Source of the DNA: Gnetum montanum
Lineage: Eukaryota > Streptophyta > Gnetopsida > Gnetales > Gnetaceae
Assembly: GCA_015680685.1 (NCBI GenBank)
Contig: MNCI01011411.1
Coordinates: 182,569-246,568, forward strand
Direction: 5' to 3'
Length of the DNA stretch: 64,000 bases
In this document: positions 1-11,101 of the stretch, in pieces
How the letters are laid out: each line of letters opens with the position of its first letter
Position numbering within the stretch: the first letter of the stretch is position 1
Made by a program: the position numbers and the translations under genes
Notes under the pieces: generated by a model
The model's input: only the letters and a program-made list of their open reading frames with translations
Databases searched by the model: none
What the model was told of the DNA's origin: nothing

Positions 1-1676
1 TAAGTTGGGTCATTACTTAATTGTGCCACCTCTTCTATGTTCTTAATTTGTGCGAATGCTTGAATCAAAATACAGACACTCAAATAATAAATTTTTGATT
101 TAACAAAGTCATTCATAACAACCTTAAGGATGGTAAGCAAGTATGTTTCAGGGATGGGCTTATGAAGTTCATTTAGGGCTACACTCCACCTTTGGATAAA
201 TTTTTGTACTAGCTCTAATGATGCCTATTTAATTTAAATCAGACCATCTAGTGTGGCTTCAGGCTTTAGATTATATTTGAAACAGGTAATGAACTAATGT
301 AAAAAATCATCTAGAGAGGATACGGAGTTATGGGGTAAAGCTTGGTACCAGTCTAAGGCTTTTCTTGTCAAAGACATAGCAAATACATGTAGAATCACAT
401 GAGGCTAGGCCTGAAGCAATAGAAACTCTAGTAGAAATATTACTAGATGGGCGTTTGGATCTCGCTCTCCATTGTATTTGGTTAGTTGAGGTAATGAGAT
501 TTCCTTCGGTAAGGTTAACGGTGGAACTGAAGGGTTGATTGGGTCATCTTGGTAGAAGTCCAACACCTTGACTTCCTCAGTGTTTGTAGTTTTAAGGTGC
601 TTTACCTCCTCAGTTAATGAGTGCATAATTTGTTTTATGTCTACCCACTCTTGGGAAGTAGGTAGACCAGCTGGTTGAGTAGATTACGATTGGTAGTAGT
701 TTGATTGTTGCATTTTCTATGGAAAGGGAGACTGTTGGATTGTCGATTGTTGTGGTAGAGAAAAATTTAGAGGTGGGATTGTAGGGTGTGGTACATTGTA
801 GTGAGTAGGTTGGTTTTGCTGAACAGGTAGTGAAACCCACTACCCAACCACAGGTTGTGAGGTGACACCCTGAACGTGTTGGGCTAAAGTAATCAGAGGT
901 GCTCCATGGGTTTGTACTTATGGTATGTAGTGGGTGGATGTGGAAGCTGGTATAACTAATGGCATCCCAATTACTTGAGGTCAAAAGATTGATCCTACAT
1001 TAGTTTGAGGAGGGGGTTTTTGGGACTGTACTTGCAGAGGTGAGGGTAATGTGATGACTAGAGGTATGATGGAGATGGATGTATTAGATTGAATGTTGGG
1101 CATGGAGAAGGTGGGAATGGAAGCAGGTACTTCCTGTAGAGAAATTGGTGCCCGAGTGTTTGTGGATAAAAGAGGAAGTATGGTTTCTTCTAGGAAAGGT
1201 TGGAATGATGGGTTTGTATGAGCATGAGGACTAATGATATGGTATGAATCCCCATGTTGAGATTGGGCCACAAAGTCATCTTCCTCATCTTCGCTTTGAG
1301 GATCTATCAGAAGTGGATGTAAGGTTTGATCCCTTGCCATGAGAAGCTGAGATATGAGCCAATGATGGGGCTTAGAAAGGGGGATTATGTCAAATGTTGA
1401 GGGAGTGAACTCATGACCTCCCTTGTAAATGAGCTCATAGTTTTGCTTTGCTTCTCTTTCTATGCGGTCTATAGGCAAGTTGACTTGAATCTTTACACAA
1501 ATGAAGTTATATTGTTCTGGTGTGAGGATTGTGTAAGTAGGGTCTCTGCCCTATAGCCTAAGTGACTGGCAAGTTGGACCTTGAGGATTTATCGCTTTAA
1601 TGAAAATTATAGGTTTTGTTGCAATCACAGGGTTCAAGGTCCCGGCCCCAAAGTCAAAGATCTGCAAAGTCACCAT
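1..1676 (-). pseudogene. Ty3/gypsy gag-like polyprotein of element T1, runs off the window
   Basis: Read on the minus strand from an ATG at 1676, the frame gives an N-terminal stretch beginning MVTLQIFDFGAG, one in-frame stop near 1555, then an open segment ending near 981, a Gln/Pro-rich linker, and a retrotransposon gag core at about 1-540. The core shows YNGERDPNAHL and, in a shifted frame, ALDWYQALPHNSVSSLDD, the usual hydrophobic-WY pattern of plant gag (capsid-like) domains. Gag packages element RNA into cytoplasmic particles. The zinc knuckle and pol would lie left of the window. The reading frame has at least two disruptions, so I call it a pseudogene. The N-terminal 60 residues are unlike ordinary gag starts and may be a separate upstream ORF, as in Tat/Ogre-type elements (inference). 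Confidence 0.8.
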
Positions 1677-1689
1677 GTTGAACTAGGAA

Positions 1690-1795
1690 GATTCGATAGT
1701 GGCATGAGTGAGCTAGCTTGACAAGCTAGGCTTGAGTAAGCTAGCTTGATTAGGCATTAGTGAGCTAGCTTGACAAGCTGGGCATGTACCAGCCA
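1690..1795 (-). repeat. Short palindromic repeats in the T1 leader
   Basis: Three or four copies of GAGCTAGCTTGACAAGCT-like units lie between the primer-binding site and the gag start. Related AGCTTGA(C)AAGCT or GAGCAAGCTCAGCTTGAG motifs recur inside the adjacent LTR near 2010, 2905 and 3720. Confidence 0.6.
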
Positions 1796-2110
1796 AGATG
1801 CAAGTTGCAAGTACTTGAGAGGAGCTCACTATGATCGGTCGATGGTAGTGATGGAAACGTTACTTGGTAGGCTGTTTATGAAGTGGATTATTTAAGTAGC
1901 GAATGTACACTGTTTGGGTTCTGATGATGCAGTTGCAAATTTTGAAGTGCTGGCCGTAATGTAAGAGTTTTGCAGGGTTGTACACCCAATTAATTTAGTG
2001 TGAGCAGACTAGGGTGGGCTTGAGCAAGCTCAGCTTGAGTTCAGCACTGGGTCTGTGTAGCATTTAAAAGGTACCATGATCAATGTTTTGACAAGACAGT
2101 AAATAAGTTG

Positions 2111-2128
2111 GCTCTCCTTCTAGTGCCA
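2111..2128 (-). promoter_or_regulatory. Probable primer-binding site of T1
   Basis: On the minus strand the sequence TGGCACTAGAAGGAGAGC starts 6 nt after the proposed LTR end. The initial TGG would pair with a tRNA CCA tail. It resembles the TGGCGCTAGAAGG-type site that I recall from Tat-lineage elements. The tRNA was not identified. Confidence 0.55.
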
Positions 2129-2403
2129 ATTTACTGTGCTGACCAAAATCATCGACGTGAGGCTGGAAGGGAAAAAATGCCGAAAGATTACCAGAGAAAC
2201 ACAGCTGATCCTACCTTCGTGTGAGGGAAAGCTAGAAAAGAAATAAATGAAGGCAAAGTGCCTTGGATGGTTTGCATGAAAATCAACTAAGGACTTCCCT
2301 GAGTGTAAGCTATGGCTTGCGCAGGGGTTATTGTAACTGGTGACATACTGAATGTAAACAAAGCATATACAGAAGTGTAAAATAAATCAAATTAGAGCAA
2401 AAA

Positions 2404-2497
2404 AATGTAATGGAAGGCAATAATGAACTATATTATATTGCTTAACAAGNCAATGTAATGGAAGGCAATAATGAACTATATTATATTGCTTAACAAG
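2404..2497. other. Assembly artefact: duplicated contig ends around N
   Basis: A 46-bp sequence at 2404-2449 is repeated exactly at 2452-2497 with a single N at 2450 between the copies. This is the pattern of two overlapping contig ends joined without merging. The real sequence probably has one copy. Confidence 0.85.
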
Positions 2498-2685
2498 GTT
2501 GTGCACCGGTCAAAGCATAGTTGCGTGTGTGGATGGCAAGTCAAGCACTGAGCCTTAGAGTGATGTGTTTACAGGTGCTTGGATGCTAGGAGTCACATGT
2601 GCCTGAGCATCCAAAGTTGCTAGTCAATGCTCCCAAAGCTATCAACCTTCAAAATTGCCAACCCTATTTATGTGAATGGACAGGG

Positions 2686-2693
2686 TATTTATA
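2686..2693 (-). promoter_or_regulatory. TATA box in the T1 LTR
   Basis: Minus-strand TATAAATA followed by CCCTGTCC. It lies about 550 bp before the LTR end and downstream of the subrepeat-rich part, as expected for a U3/R promoter. Confidence 0.5.
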
Positions 2694-3059
2694 AGGTTTG
2701 GCTAGGCTCGGGTGCAAAATTCATGGATGAGATCAACAGTTGAGAGATGAGTAGAAAAAGGATCATGTGACAAGTGTTTGATGGATAGTTGCATGTGAAT
2801 TGGATGTGCGTAGGCAGGCTACATTCTTGACCAGATGTACTATATCTTACATCGTGTATTAGCTTACGCAATCTAGCTTACACCCATAGAAGCAGATACA
2901 ATTTGGAGCATAAGAGCTTGACAAGCTCACAAATGGTGAAAATTTACAACAAAAATGATAGTGTACAACAAGAGAAATTAACTTTGGTCCACTTCGATTC
3001 ATGGATTGACTACTACAGGTTGCTGATGTGAGTGGTTTTGTGGATTTTTGAGGCATTTC

Positions 3060-3750
3060 TATTTCACAAAAGCTTCCAGCGTGAGTTTATTTTGTCTTGG
3101 CATGTCCTCAGCATGTGTTTGACATGCTTTTGACTGGGCATGATCAATGCTCACGCTGCTAGCATGAGCTCAGCATGACCTGAGAGTGACCTGGGCATGA
3201 GTAACATGAAAATGATACATTTCACACAAATTTTTGATCTTTGAAGTCTGTTCTTTGAGCACAAAAATTTCCTGATTGTGGTTTACCCTAAGATTGAATT
3301 GCATGTTGAAAATTGAGCTTGGGTGTGCTTTGATTTTAGCCACTTTTGGTAGCTCACGCTGCCAGTGTGAACTGAGCATGACCCTAGCATGACCTTAGCT
3401 TGAGTAACCAAATCTAGAGGTTGGGACTTGAAGTAGTCATCAATGGACCTTGAGGATGACTTGCACCTTTGAAGTTAGACCATTTTGACTCTGTTTTGAG
3501 TCTCTTGGAGTTTTTTCATATTGGACGTGATTAGTACTCATGCTCCCAGCGTGAGATGAACATGACCTGACCGTGACTATGAAAATTTGTGCAATTTGGC
3601 CTGAAATCTGAACTCCCGAATGCTGAAACTTGAAATGGACAATAGTGGCCCCATGAAGATGACTTGCACCCTCAGATTGTACCATCTTTGAAGTTGTTGG
3701 AGCTGCTTACGCTGAGGGCAAGCCCAGCTTGACAAGCCCAACATGAGTTC
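3060..3750 (-). repeat. Degenerate subrepeats of about 180-200 bp in T1 U3
   Basis: Copies of a block containing GCTCACGCTGCTAGCATGAG-like sequence followed by tandem GCATGACC words occur near 3150, 3350, 3535 and (weakly) 3705. The spacing is roughly 170-200 bp. The repeats lie upstream of the TATA box. Confidence 0.6.
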
Positions 3751-3845
3751 CATGCCTTGGTTAAATTTTTGCTTCCCAAAAGCTCAAAAGGCTCTGAGTT
3801 TTTCTCATTTCATAGTGTTAGGCCAAAATTAGTGGTGTTTCAACT

Positions 3846-4980
3846 CTAAATAAAGGCAATGAATGGAGATTTTGTCTTAACTATAGGTTGATGAACATTA
3901 CCACCTTTAAGCATCATTTTCCATTATTGTTCATGAACTAGATGCTAGATAATATCAATGGCTAGGAGTAATATAACTTTCTTAATGGATACTTCAAATA
4001 GAATCAAATCAACATTGCACTAGAGGATCAAGAAAAAACTAACTTCATCTATCCATGAAGAACCTTTGCCTTCAAGCACATTCCCTTTGGGTTTTACAAT
4101 GCATTGACCACATTTCAATGGCTGGTAATGTCCATGTTCCAAGATTACATTAGTAAGAGTGTAGAGATTTTCATGGATGAGTTTTTCACCTATGAAAAAA
4201 CATTTTAGGAGACCTTGGATTGACTTAAAGCTATCATATGCCATTACTGTTAAGTGAACTTAAAGCTGAATTGGAAGAAAATATAGTTGATTGTAATTGA
4301 AGGCATTGTCCATGATCACAATTTTTCCAAGAAGGATATTGAAATAGATCCCAACAAGATCTACATCATTAAAAACATGATGCAGATTACCACAATGATT
4401 AAAGAGGTATAATCTTTCCTTAGCCACATAGGCTATTATCATAGATTCATTAATGATTATTGTTTAGGACTATATTCATGCTTATGAAGGAACATGTTTC
4501 ATTCCTATGGAGAAAAGTATGTTTTTAATGTTTGAAGGAAAGTCTAATTCAAACCTTGGTGTTGCAAAGTCCTAATTGGAATCAACCATTTCATATAATG
4601 ATAGATGCTTTTGACTTTATATTGGGTGGCTTAATGTAGTATGATTAAAAGAAGAAGTCCTACTACATCCACTATGCTAGTTGAAGCATCGTGGAACTAT
4701 AATTGAACTACACCACCATTAAAAAGAAGCTTATGACCATCATCTTTTGCAATAAAATAATTTGGATGAAAATATTCATCCACACTAATCATAGTATTAT
4801 TTGGTTCCTCATGAAAAAACTAGATGTTAGCCCTCATGTGATTTGATGGCTGGTTCTTTTGTAGGAGTTTAATCTTCATATCATTGATTACAAGGAGGCC
4901 AAAATCATCTGTTTTGGTTACAAATTAGTAATAAAGAGAAAGATGTTCTTCTTAATGACTTTCCAAATAACCACATATGC
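3846..4980 (+). pseudogene. Ty3/gypsy reverse transcriptase-RNase H remnant (P2)
   Basis: Plus-strand conceptual translation in shifting frames gives the RT landmarks in order: WRFCLNYR, FNFLNGY-like, LEDQEKTNFIYP, FKHIPFGFYNALTTFQ, VEIFMDEFF (normally FMDDF), LNWKK, EGIVHDHNFSKKDIEID, and SFLSHIGYYHRFINDY, then a weak RNase H region. This enzyme copies element RNA into DNA and degrades the RNA. The catalytic YxDD-type box reads MDEF, so the second Asp is lost. Many stops show it is dead. The 5' part (gag, protease, RT palm start) is missing because T1 inserted at about 3843. Confidence 0.85.
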
Positions 4981-5239
4981 AAGGTCATTTTCAACACTAG
5001 GAACAAGCATGACTACCCATGGTTCATAGACATTCTCAACTACCTAGTGATCAAGAAAATTCCTCCTAGTTGGGATAAATAAAAGATCCAATGATTCCAA
5101 CACTAGGAAAAGTGTTACTTAGTTATCAAAGAACACCTTTACAAGAGATGTCCCTGATGTCCTTGTAAGATAGTGTGTTTTGGAAGAGAGCTAAGGCACT
5201 ATCCAAACTCATGCACACCATGGTGTGTATGGTAAATAC

Positions 5240-6260
5240 TATGCTAGAAAAAGAATCATGATGAAGTTGCTACTTATAGGCTATTTTTGGCCCACCATGT
5301 TTCATGATGCTCAACGCTTTATTTGCTATTGTGATAAGTTCCAATGAGAGGGGAGTCTATCCTCACATATGGAGGGACTACAGTAGTGGATTCAACCATT
5401 GGAACCATTCAATGTGTGGGGAATTAACTTCGTTAACTTAGCACTTTGACCTCTAATAATAAAACATACATCATTATATGTATAGACTATTGCATGAAGT
5501 GGATAAAAGTTATTACTATTAAGGATTGTTCATCTACCACTATAGTGAACTTCCTTCAGAACAATGTATCCCATAGGTTTAGTATTCCACGACTCTTGAT
5601 CTTTGATAATGGTATACATATTGCTAGTAAGCTTTTTAAGAATTTATTAGAATCATATTGAGTTAATCATAAATTGACTTTACCTTATTACTTGCAGGTC
5701 AATGATCAAGTAAAAGTTATTAACATTGAAATTCTTAAGATACCTAGGAAAATGGTTAGTAGGCATAGAAGAGATTGGGATAAAAAGCTCAATGATGTTC
5801 TTTAGGCCTATCAAATAACATGGAAAAATCCTATTGGCTACATCCCATTTGAGATGGTATATGGATAGGTTCCATGACTATTCATTGATCTTTTTGAGCT
5901 TAATGATTAATCATTCATGATATTTTCTTAGGCACTATGGTGGATTTTAATATGATCATAGATTTTGCATAAGAAGAGAGATTGATCAATCTCAATCTTC
6001 TTGATGAGAATTGCAAAATATCCTTTATGTGTAATGAGTTAGAACATTTCTACACCAAGATTCATCACGATGTTTGCATATGAAAGTTTGATTTTAAATC
6101 TAGTAATAAGATCTTCTATTTCAATTTTTCATACTTATCCCACTTTGGGAAGATTCAATTTCAATGGGAAAGATCCTACATCATCCATACTAGTCACCAG
6201 TCTAGCGCAACACATATTTACCATCCAAATGAGCTAGATAAAATTTTCTTGATCAATGGA
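5240..6260 (+). pseudogene. Ty3/gypsy integrase remnant (P2)
   Basis: Continues the RT/RNase H remnant on the plus strand. A zinc-binding-like segment (LLLIGYFWPTMFHDAQRF...CDK) precedes WGINFVNL, then an open 71-residue stretch at 5446-5661 with CIDYCMKWIKV and LIFDNGIHIASKLF, i.e. the first two catalytic Asp. The third catalytic residue region reads NDQVKVINIEI, with Lys where Glu is expected. Further on come WDKKLNDVL*AYQITWKNPIGY and a chromo-like tail near 6120-6230 (HFGKIQFQWERSYIIHT). Stops and the lost Glu make it nonfunctional. The order RT-RH-IN identifies Ty3/gypsy rather than copia. Confidence 0.85.
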
Positions 6261-6508
6261 TAATATGTAATGCACTACATAGAACATCTTTCACCTATTA
6301 AAGTACATAATGATCAATCTTATATTTTATTCTTAAAGGTCTATCAGGTAATAGATATGGACTAGTTAAGGGGGAGGAATCCTCCCTACCATATCAAATT
6401 TTCTTTCTTTTTCACTATTTTATTTGAGTTTTTTAAAATAAAATTGGTGTGTTTAGTTAAAATTTTTACATTTTGAGCTTAATGATTAATCATTCATGAT
6501 ATTTTCTT
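5892..6508 (+). repeat. 38-bp direct repeat, 579 bp apart
   Basis: The 38 bp at 5892-5929 (begins TTTTGAGCTTAATGATTAAT) recur at 6471-6508. The first copy sits in the integrase where the family normally has LPVEIEHKA-like sequence, so it looks like filler copied from the downstream site. Confidence 0.7.
6368..6385 (+). promoter_or_regulatory. PPT-like purine tract after P2 pol
   Basis: AAGGGGGAGGAATCCTCC just after the pol reading frame, with a GGAGGA/TCCTCC inverted repeat. It corresponds in position to the GGGGGAGAT tracts after pol in E4, B, E3 and E5. Confidence 0.45.
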
Positions 6509-7110
6509 TTTATTACATGTTGTGTGTATGAAAAAACCAACTAATGTGCTTTATGAATGCTTATCTAATAAGCCAATGATGAATGTGTGAGTTATAGATG
6601 TGATGATGATGCAAGAGTATTGAATGGATCTAAATTGGAGCCTTGATTGATGAAATGACCACATAATAGATTTTATTTACCCAGTTTTCCTCTATCCATC
6701 ATCAATGAACTAGGCTCATATTTAGCAAGGAGCTAAGACTTAACCCTTGAGCTATTGAATTTAATGCTACTAGAACTGTGGAAAGGTGGTGGGTCCACAT
6801 CTTAGGGTATGAGCTCCAGAATTTTGAAAAAGTGCTTGGTCACTAGCAAGGAAAGGGTGTATCATCAAGGGTCCTTATGCTTATTGGATGGGTTTGATTA
6901 GTGTGATTGAACTAAGGTGCATATGCTTGCCATACCTAGCCACCTTAGTTAGAAAAGATTTGTAATCTCATAGACCCATGCATGCCATGTAATAAGGGAT
7001 GAATTCTCATGTTTGTGTAATTTGAAGATTCCAGGCTATGCACATCAATCGATCCTATGGTTCTCATGCACTATTTAGAGATCCCTCTTCTCATGAAATA
7101 AATATAACAA
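6390..7110. other. AT-rich flank, no gene seen
   Basis: Probably the untranslated 3' region of P2. I saw no ORF with family features and could not find a matching LTR. Confidence 0.4.
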
Positions 7111-7113
7111 TAA

Positions 7114-7205
7114 ATGAAAAAATTAAAAATAAAAAAAAGAAAAAAAGAAGAAAGAAAGAAAAAAAGAAAAAAAAAAAGAAAGAAAAAAAAGAGAAGAGAA
7201 GATAA
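7114..7205 (+). repeat. Low-complexity A/G tract
   Basis: About 90 nt that are almost purely A and G (AAAAAG-, AAGAAAG-type). Translations in both strands (poly-Lys/Arg or poly-Phe/Leu) are artefacts of composition. Confidence 0.85.
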
Positions 7206-7532
7206 AAATACTAATAATGATGAGAAGATGAGAAGATGGAAGGATCGATATATCACAAAGCTCATCGATCCATGCAAATTGGTATTGTTACCTATAACAA
7301 ATTATGTTTGCATCAACTTATAATATGAATGCAATATTATGTATCTTAGCCAAGTTAGTAATTTGAACATACTAATATGTAATGTATCTTGGATGTACTT
7401 GGAATGCTTATTAAATAAGTTATTTTGAATGTTTTATTGAGAAAAAGTACTTATTCGATTATTATGATAGTACATGGCTCTAGGAACTAAGAGAATATGA
7501 ACTTATGAAGAAGTACACATATCATAGTAAAA

Positions 7533-7682
7533 AGGTAAATGAATGGTAACCTTGTTAAAATATGATAAATGAATAGAAACTTTAGTCAAATATGGTGAAT
7601 GAATAGTAGCCATGGTAAAAGATGGTAAATGAATAATATCCTTGGTAAAAGATAGTAAATGAATAGTAACATTAGTAAAGTA
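7533..7682. repeat. 30-bp tandem repeat, 5 copies
   Basis: Units begin at 7533, 7563, 7593, 7623 and 7653, an exact 30-bp period. Consensus is about TGGTAAATGAATAGTAACCT followed by TGGTAAAAGA. Degenerate GTAAATAGTAA words continue to about 7720. Confidence 0.85.
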
Positions 7683-8046
7683 AATAGTAAATAAGATAAA
7701 GTAAATGTAAAAGGGTAAAGTGATAGGTGAGATGAAAAAGATACTAGAAAAAGGATATTATCCTACAAAATTCTAATGGAGGTGACATCCTTCAACCCCT
7801 AACTACCCACACTAAATAAAGAACTTTTTAAAACTTAAAAGATCTTTTCCATGCTAGACTTATAAATGCCCCACTACCTCTATTCCTTAGACTCACCAAG
7901 CAAGAGAAGGATGGGCCACTAGGAAGGGAAAAAGAGCATAAGATCCAGAAACGTAAGAGAAGCAAAGAAGAGGTTCTCCAAGAGGATTCTTGATTTTTAA
8001 GTAAGTCTATCTTCTACACTTGATCTAATGTAACTAATCCCTTATT

Positions 8047-8069
8047 TGTGTGTGTGTGTGTGTGTGTGT
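8047..8069. repeat. (TG)n microsatellite
   Basis: About 11 uninterrupted TG dinucleotides. Confidence 0.9.
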
Positions 8070-10490
8070 AAGATTGGTTCACTTGTAATATGATGATACT
8101 TATCTCTTGTATGAAGATACTACTACTTTGTTCATTGTCTAATTAAAATGCATAGAATTTTTATTTAGGTATGATTGCTTGATGATATAATTTTTGAGTG
8201 GAAAACCATAACACTCTCTTTTAAGGTTATTTTATCATGCCAAATGAAGATTGTTAAGAATAATTAATTATACACAAATAATTCCAATCATCTCTTGATG
8301 TATATGTGTGGGATGATTAATCTTGTAATTTAATAACTACGTGGCCTTGATTCCTTGTAAACTTTATAGGGATATGTAGGTAGCTAGGGCCATGGCCTTT
8401 GGTGCAGGTAGTCTTCCTCTTCTATCGAAGAGGCTTTTGAACATAGTTTGATTTAATTAATTCATATATCATTTCTTTGTGAATACTCTATATATTGGAA
8501 AGTATAGTTAGTTGTTATAGATGTAATTTTTTATTTGATACATGCTTTATAAATATGATTTTTCTAGAAGCTTAACTATAAGTATTTTTATGTTGTTAAT
8601 TATTTTTGTTAGTGGTAGGAATCTCACTATATGATTTGCCTACCATTGACCTATGTGATTGAGTTAGTGAGGGTAAGCTCCCACATGGCATACTAAGTTA
8701 TGACCAATGGATTATGTTTCCACCATTGAGCTCTATGGCTTCATCAGTGGGGGTGGGATCCTAAGAAAACATGTAGAGCATATACCAATGGAGTTGATAA
8801 GTTGTATCAGGTTTCCACTACTAAAGAGATTTCTTATAATGATTTTGCTAACAAAGACGGTATATGTTTTAGGTTGTTGGTGTGGAGTATGCATATGGAT
8901 TTTCCTTTGTATTTTTTTTTAATCTAATAGTCTTATTGGTGATTCTTATTTAGTGGTATATATGGTTTTGTATTAGATTTGTTATCTTCACTTAAGGATC
9001 CCCAAAAGAAGGTTCAAATTATGTAAAGATATGTATGCATGTAAAGGTTGTTTTGCATACTAATTTGTAAATTTAGATTAATTTCGTATAAAGTTTTTAA
9101 AGACTCAATATTAGTGTTATATGATCCTGGTTTCTTCTACTTATGAAAATGATTCATGATTGAAAAGCTGATTGATTAAGTTATTCTTAAGAAGCTATCT
9201 TAATTAGCATATAATAGTAAACTAGTGTAATGACATTAATGATTGTTAAAATGCTTGACTATCATTTTTCTTAGTTACAATCCTATCATATAAATTCTAT
9301 AATTATATTACTCTTAGTCTAAGCTAATCTTTTTCTCATCTCTAACCATGATAATGAAGGCTTAGAAGTCTCTCTCTTAGTAAATTTTGATAATGCTAAA
9401 AGTTGATTCAATCCAAATCCTTAGTTAACTTATTTCTAAGAATCATAACCCTTGATTCAAGCCATGATCATGTCCTATTATTAAGATTCCAATTTCTTGG
9501 TCATGAAACTATAATCATAGTTGGGATTGTGATTGGTTAGCATAGCTAGAGGGATTGATGAGAGGTTTCCAATAACGCAAAATTAGGAAAACCTATTGTG
9601 CACATGTGCATAAATTAAAGAAAATCAAACAAGAGTCTTGATGTCTAGATGATCTATGACATGTTTGTTTGGTTTTATTTCACTAATGGTTAGACCATGG
9701 AACAATCAAGCTTAAATGACACCAATAGTGATATGACTTTGCATTTTGAAGGGAAACTTGGAGGTCTATCCCCACCATGTGGACATGTAGTAGTGAAGTG
9801 ATACAATAGTGGATCTCTTGCGAGATGTAGGATATGCCCACATGCTTCCATGAACTAATTCAATGGTTGGCTTGGGATTTAGTGATGTTGCACACTCATC
9901 TTCCCTTTCTTGTCTATCTTTCATTCTTCATTACTCTTTTTTTCCATTCTATGCATTATTTTGTATGGTAGGAACATGATCAGGAAAAATAAAGGATGAG
10001 ATTTGGCCATCCAAGGGGATGGAATTACATTTGATGATAATATTTTACTAGTTTTTGGGAATCCATAGGTATCCCATTAATGGGTTTCACAAGGAGAAAA
10101 AAAGGTAGGTGTCTAATTTGAGGAGGATCCACTTGTGAATTCTTGGTGGAATGCAATTATAAGAGAGTGAGTTCAAGCTTATCTCCTAGAGATGACAATG
10201 TTTGTGCAACATAAGGTACTCATATGGTCTTCCATTTAAGTGGTTGTAACTCGATGAGCCTAGTGGTTTAACCAAGACTATTTCTTTCTACTACTATCTA
10301 CTGCCTCTATATTTTGATTATGGATTAGATGTTTGGCCAATTCATACTTCATATTCTTACATATCTCAGTTCATTCAACTAATGGTATCACACTTTTTAG
10401 AGCCTTTTGGCATGTTTAGGATGTAAGATTGTCATGTTCTTATCAATTTCTATGTTTGTGCCTTTATTTATTATGCTTGTATTCTTTAGT
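8070..10490. other. Unassigned AT-rich DNA
   Basis: No ORF with recognisable features. The longest open frame (8707-8922, +) has no domain signal and ends in a T-run artefact. No LTR termini or PBS were recognised. Confidence 0.5.
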
Positions 10491-10492
10491 AT

Positions 10493-10612
10493 GTGCATTT
10501 AATTCATGTTGTCCAAGTCTAATGTACATGTTTAATATTTAATTCATATTTTCCAAGGCTAGTATATGTGTTTAATATTTAATTCATGTTGTCAAAGGCT
10601 AGTATACATTCA
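10493..10612. repeat. 40-bp tandem repeat, 3 copies
   Basis: AATTCATGTT, AATTCATATT and AATTCATGTT start at 10501, 10541 and 10581. Each unit carries TTTAAT-TTTAATTCAT then a GTCCAAGGCTAGTATA-like part. Exact 40-bp period. Confidence 0.8.
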
Positions 10613-11101
10613 TTTAATTTATGGTGTACATGTTTAACATTCGAATATGATTTTGTTCTTCATGTTTTCTTTAGGAATTATACTTACCGTTATTTTCATA
10701 TATCCTTTTTTCAATGATGGTTTAATGTTTAAATATTCACATGTTTTTTAGCATTATTGCAGTATAACATTTTTATGCAAGTACTCTATGCATACCTAAG
10801 GCCTCAATAGAAATTGATCAAGAGATCTTAGGAAATAATTTATGAATTAACAAAAGACAACATCTGTTGAATCCACCTAAAGAACACTAGTTTGATCTAG
10901 AACTTGAAAGGTCTATTTGAAAATATAGATCAAGAGGTAAAAGAATCACATGCCAAAACTATAAGTAGGAGGCATGCATAATAACCATCACATGAGTATG
11001 AACCAAAAGAGTTGTTAAAGATTTCCATCAATCTTGAGACATCTTTAGTTTCATAGGCATGCTAGGAGACTCTTCTTGTTAGTTACAATCCCCTCACTCC
11101 T

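Larger units (their letters stand above)
2135..3842 (-). mobile_element. 5' LTR of element T1
   Basis: Proposed boundaries are TGAAACACC at 3842 and ...GGTCAGCACA at 2135 (minus strand), giving TG...CA termini and a length near 1.7 kb. Support: a PBS-like site directly downstream, a TATAAATA box inside, and interruption of the plus-strand gypsy RT that resumes at 3846. The second LTR is outside the window, so the ends and target duplication cannot be checked here. Confidence 0.55.

Noticed and set aside
7071-7323. Overlapping Lys/Arg-rich (+) and Phe/Leu-rich (-) open frames
   Set aside because: Both are produced by the A/G low-complexity tract; no family features.
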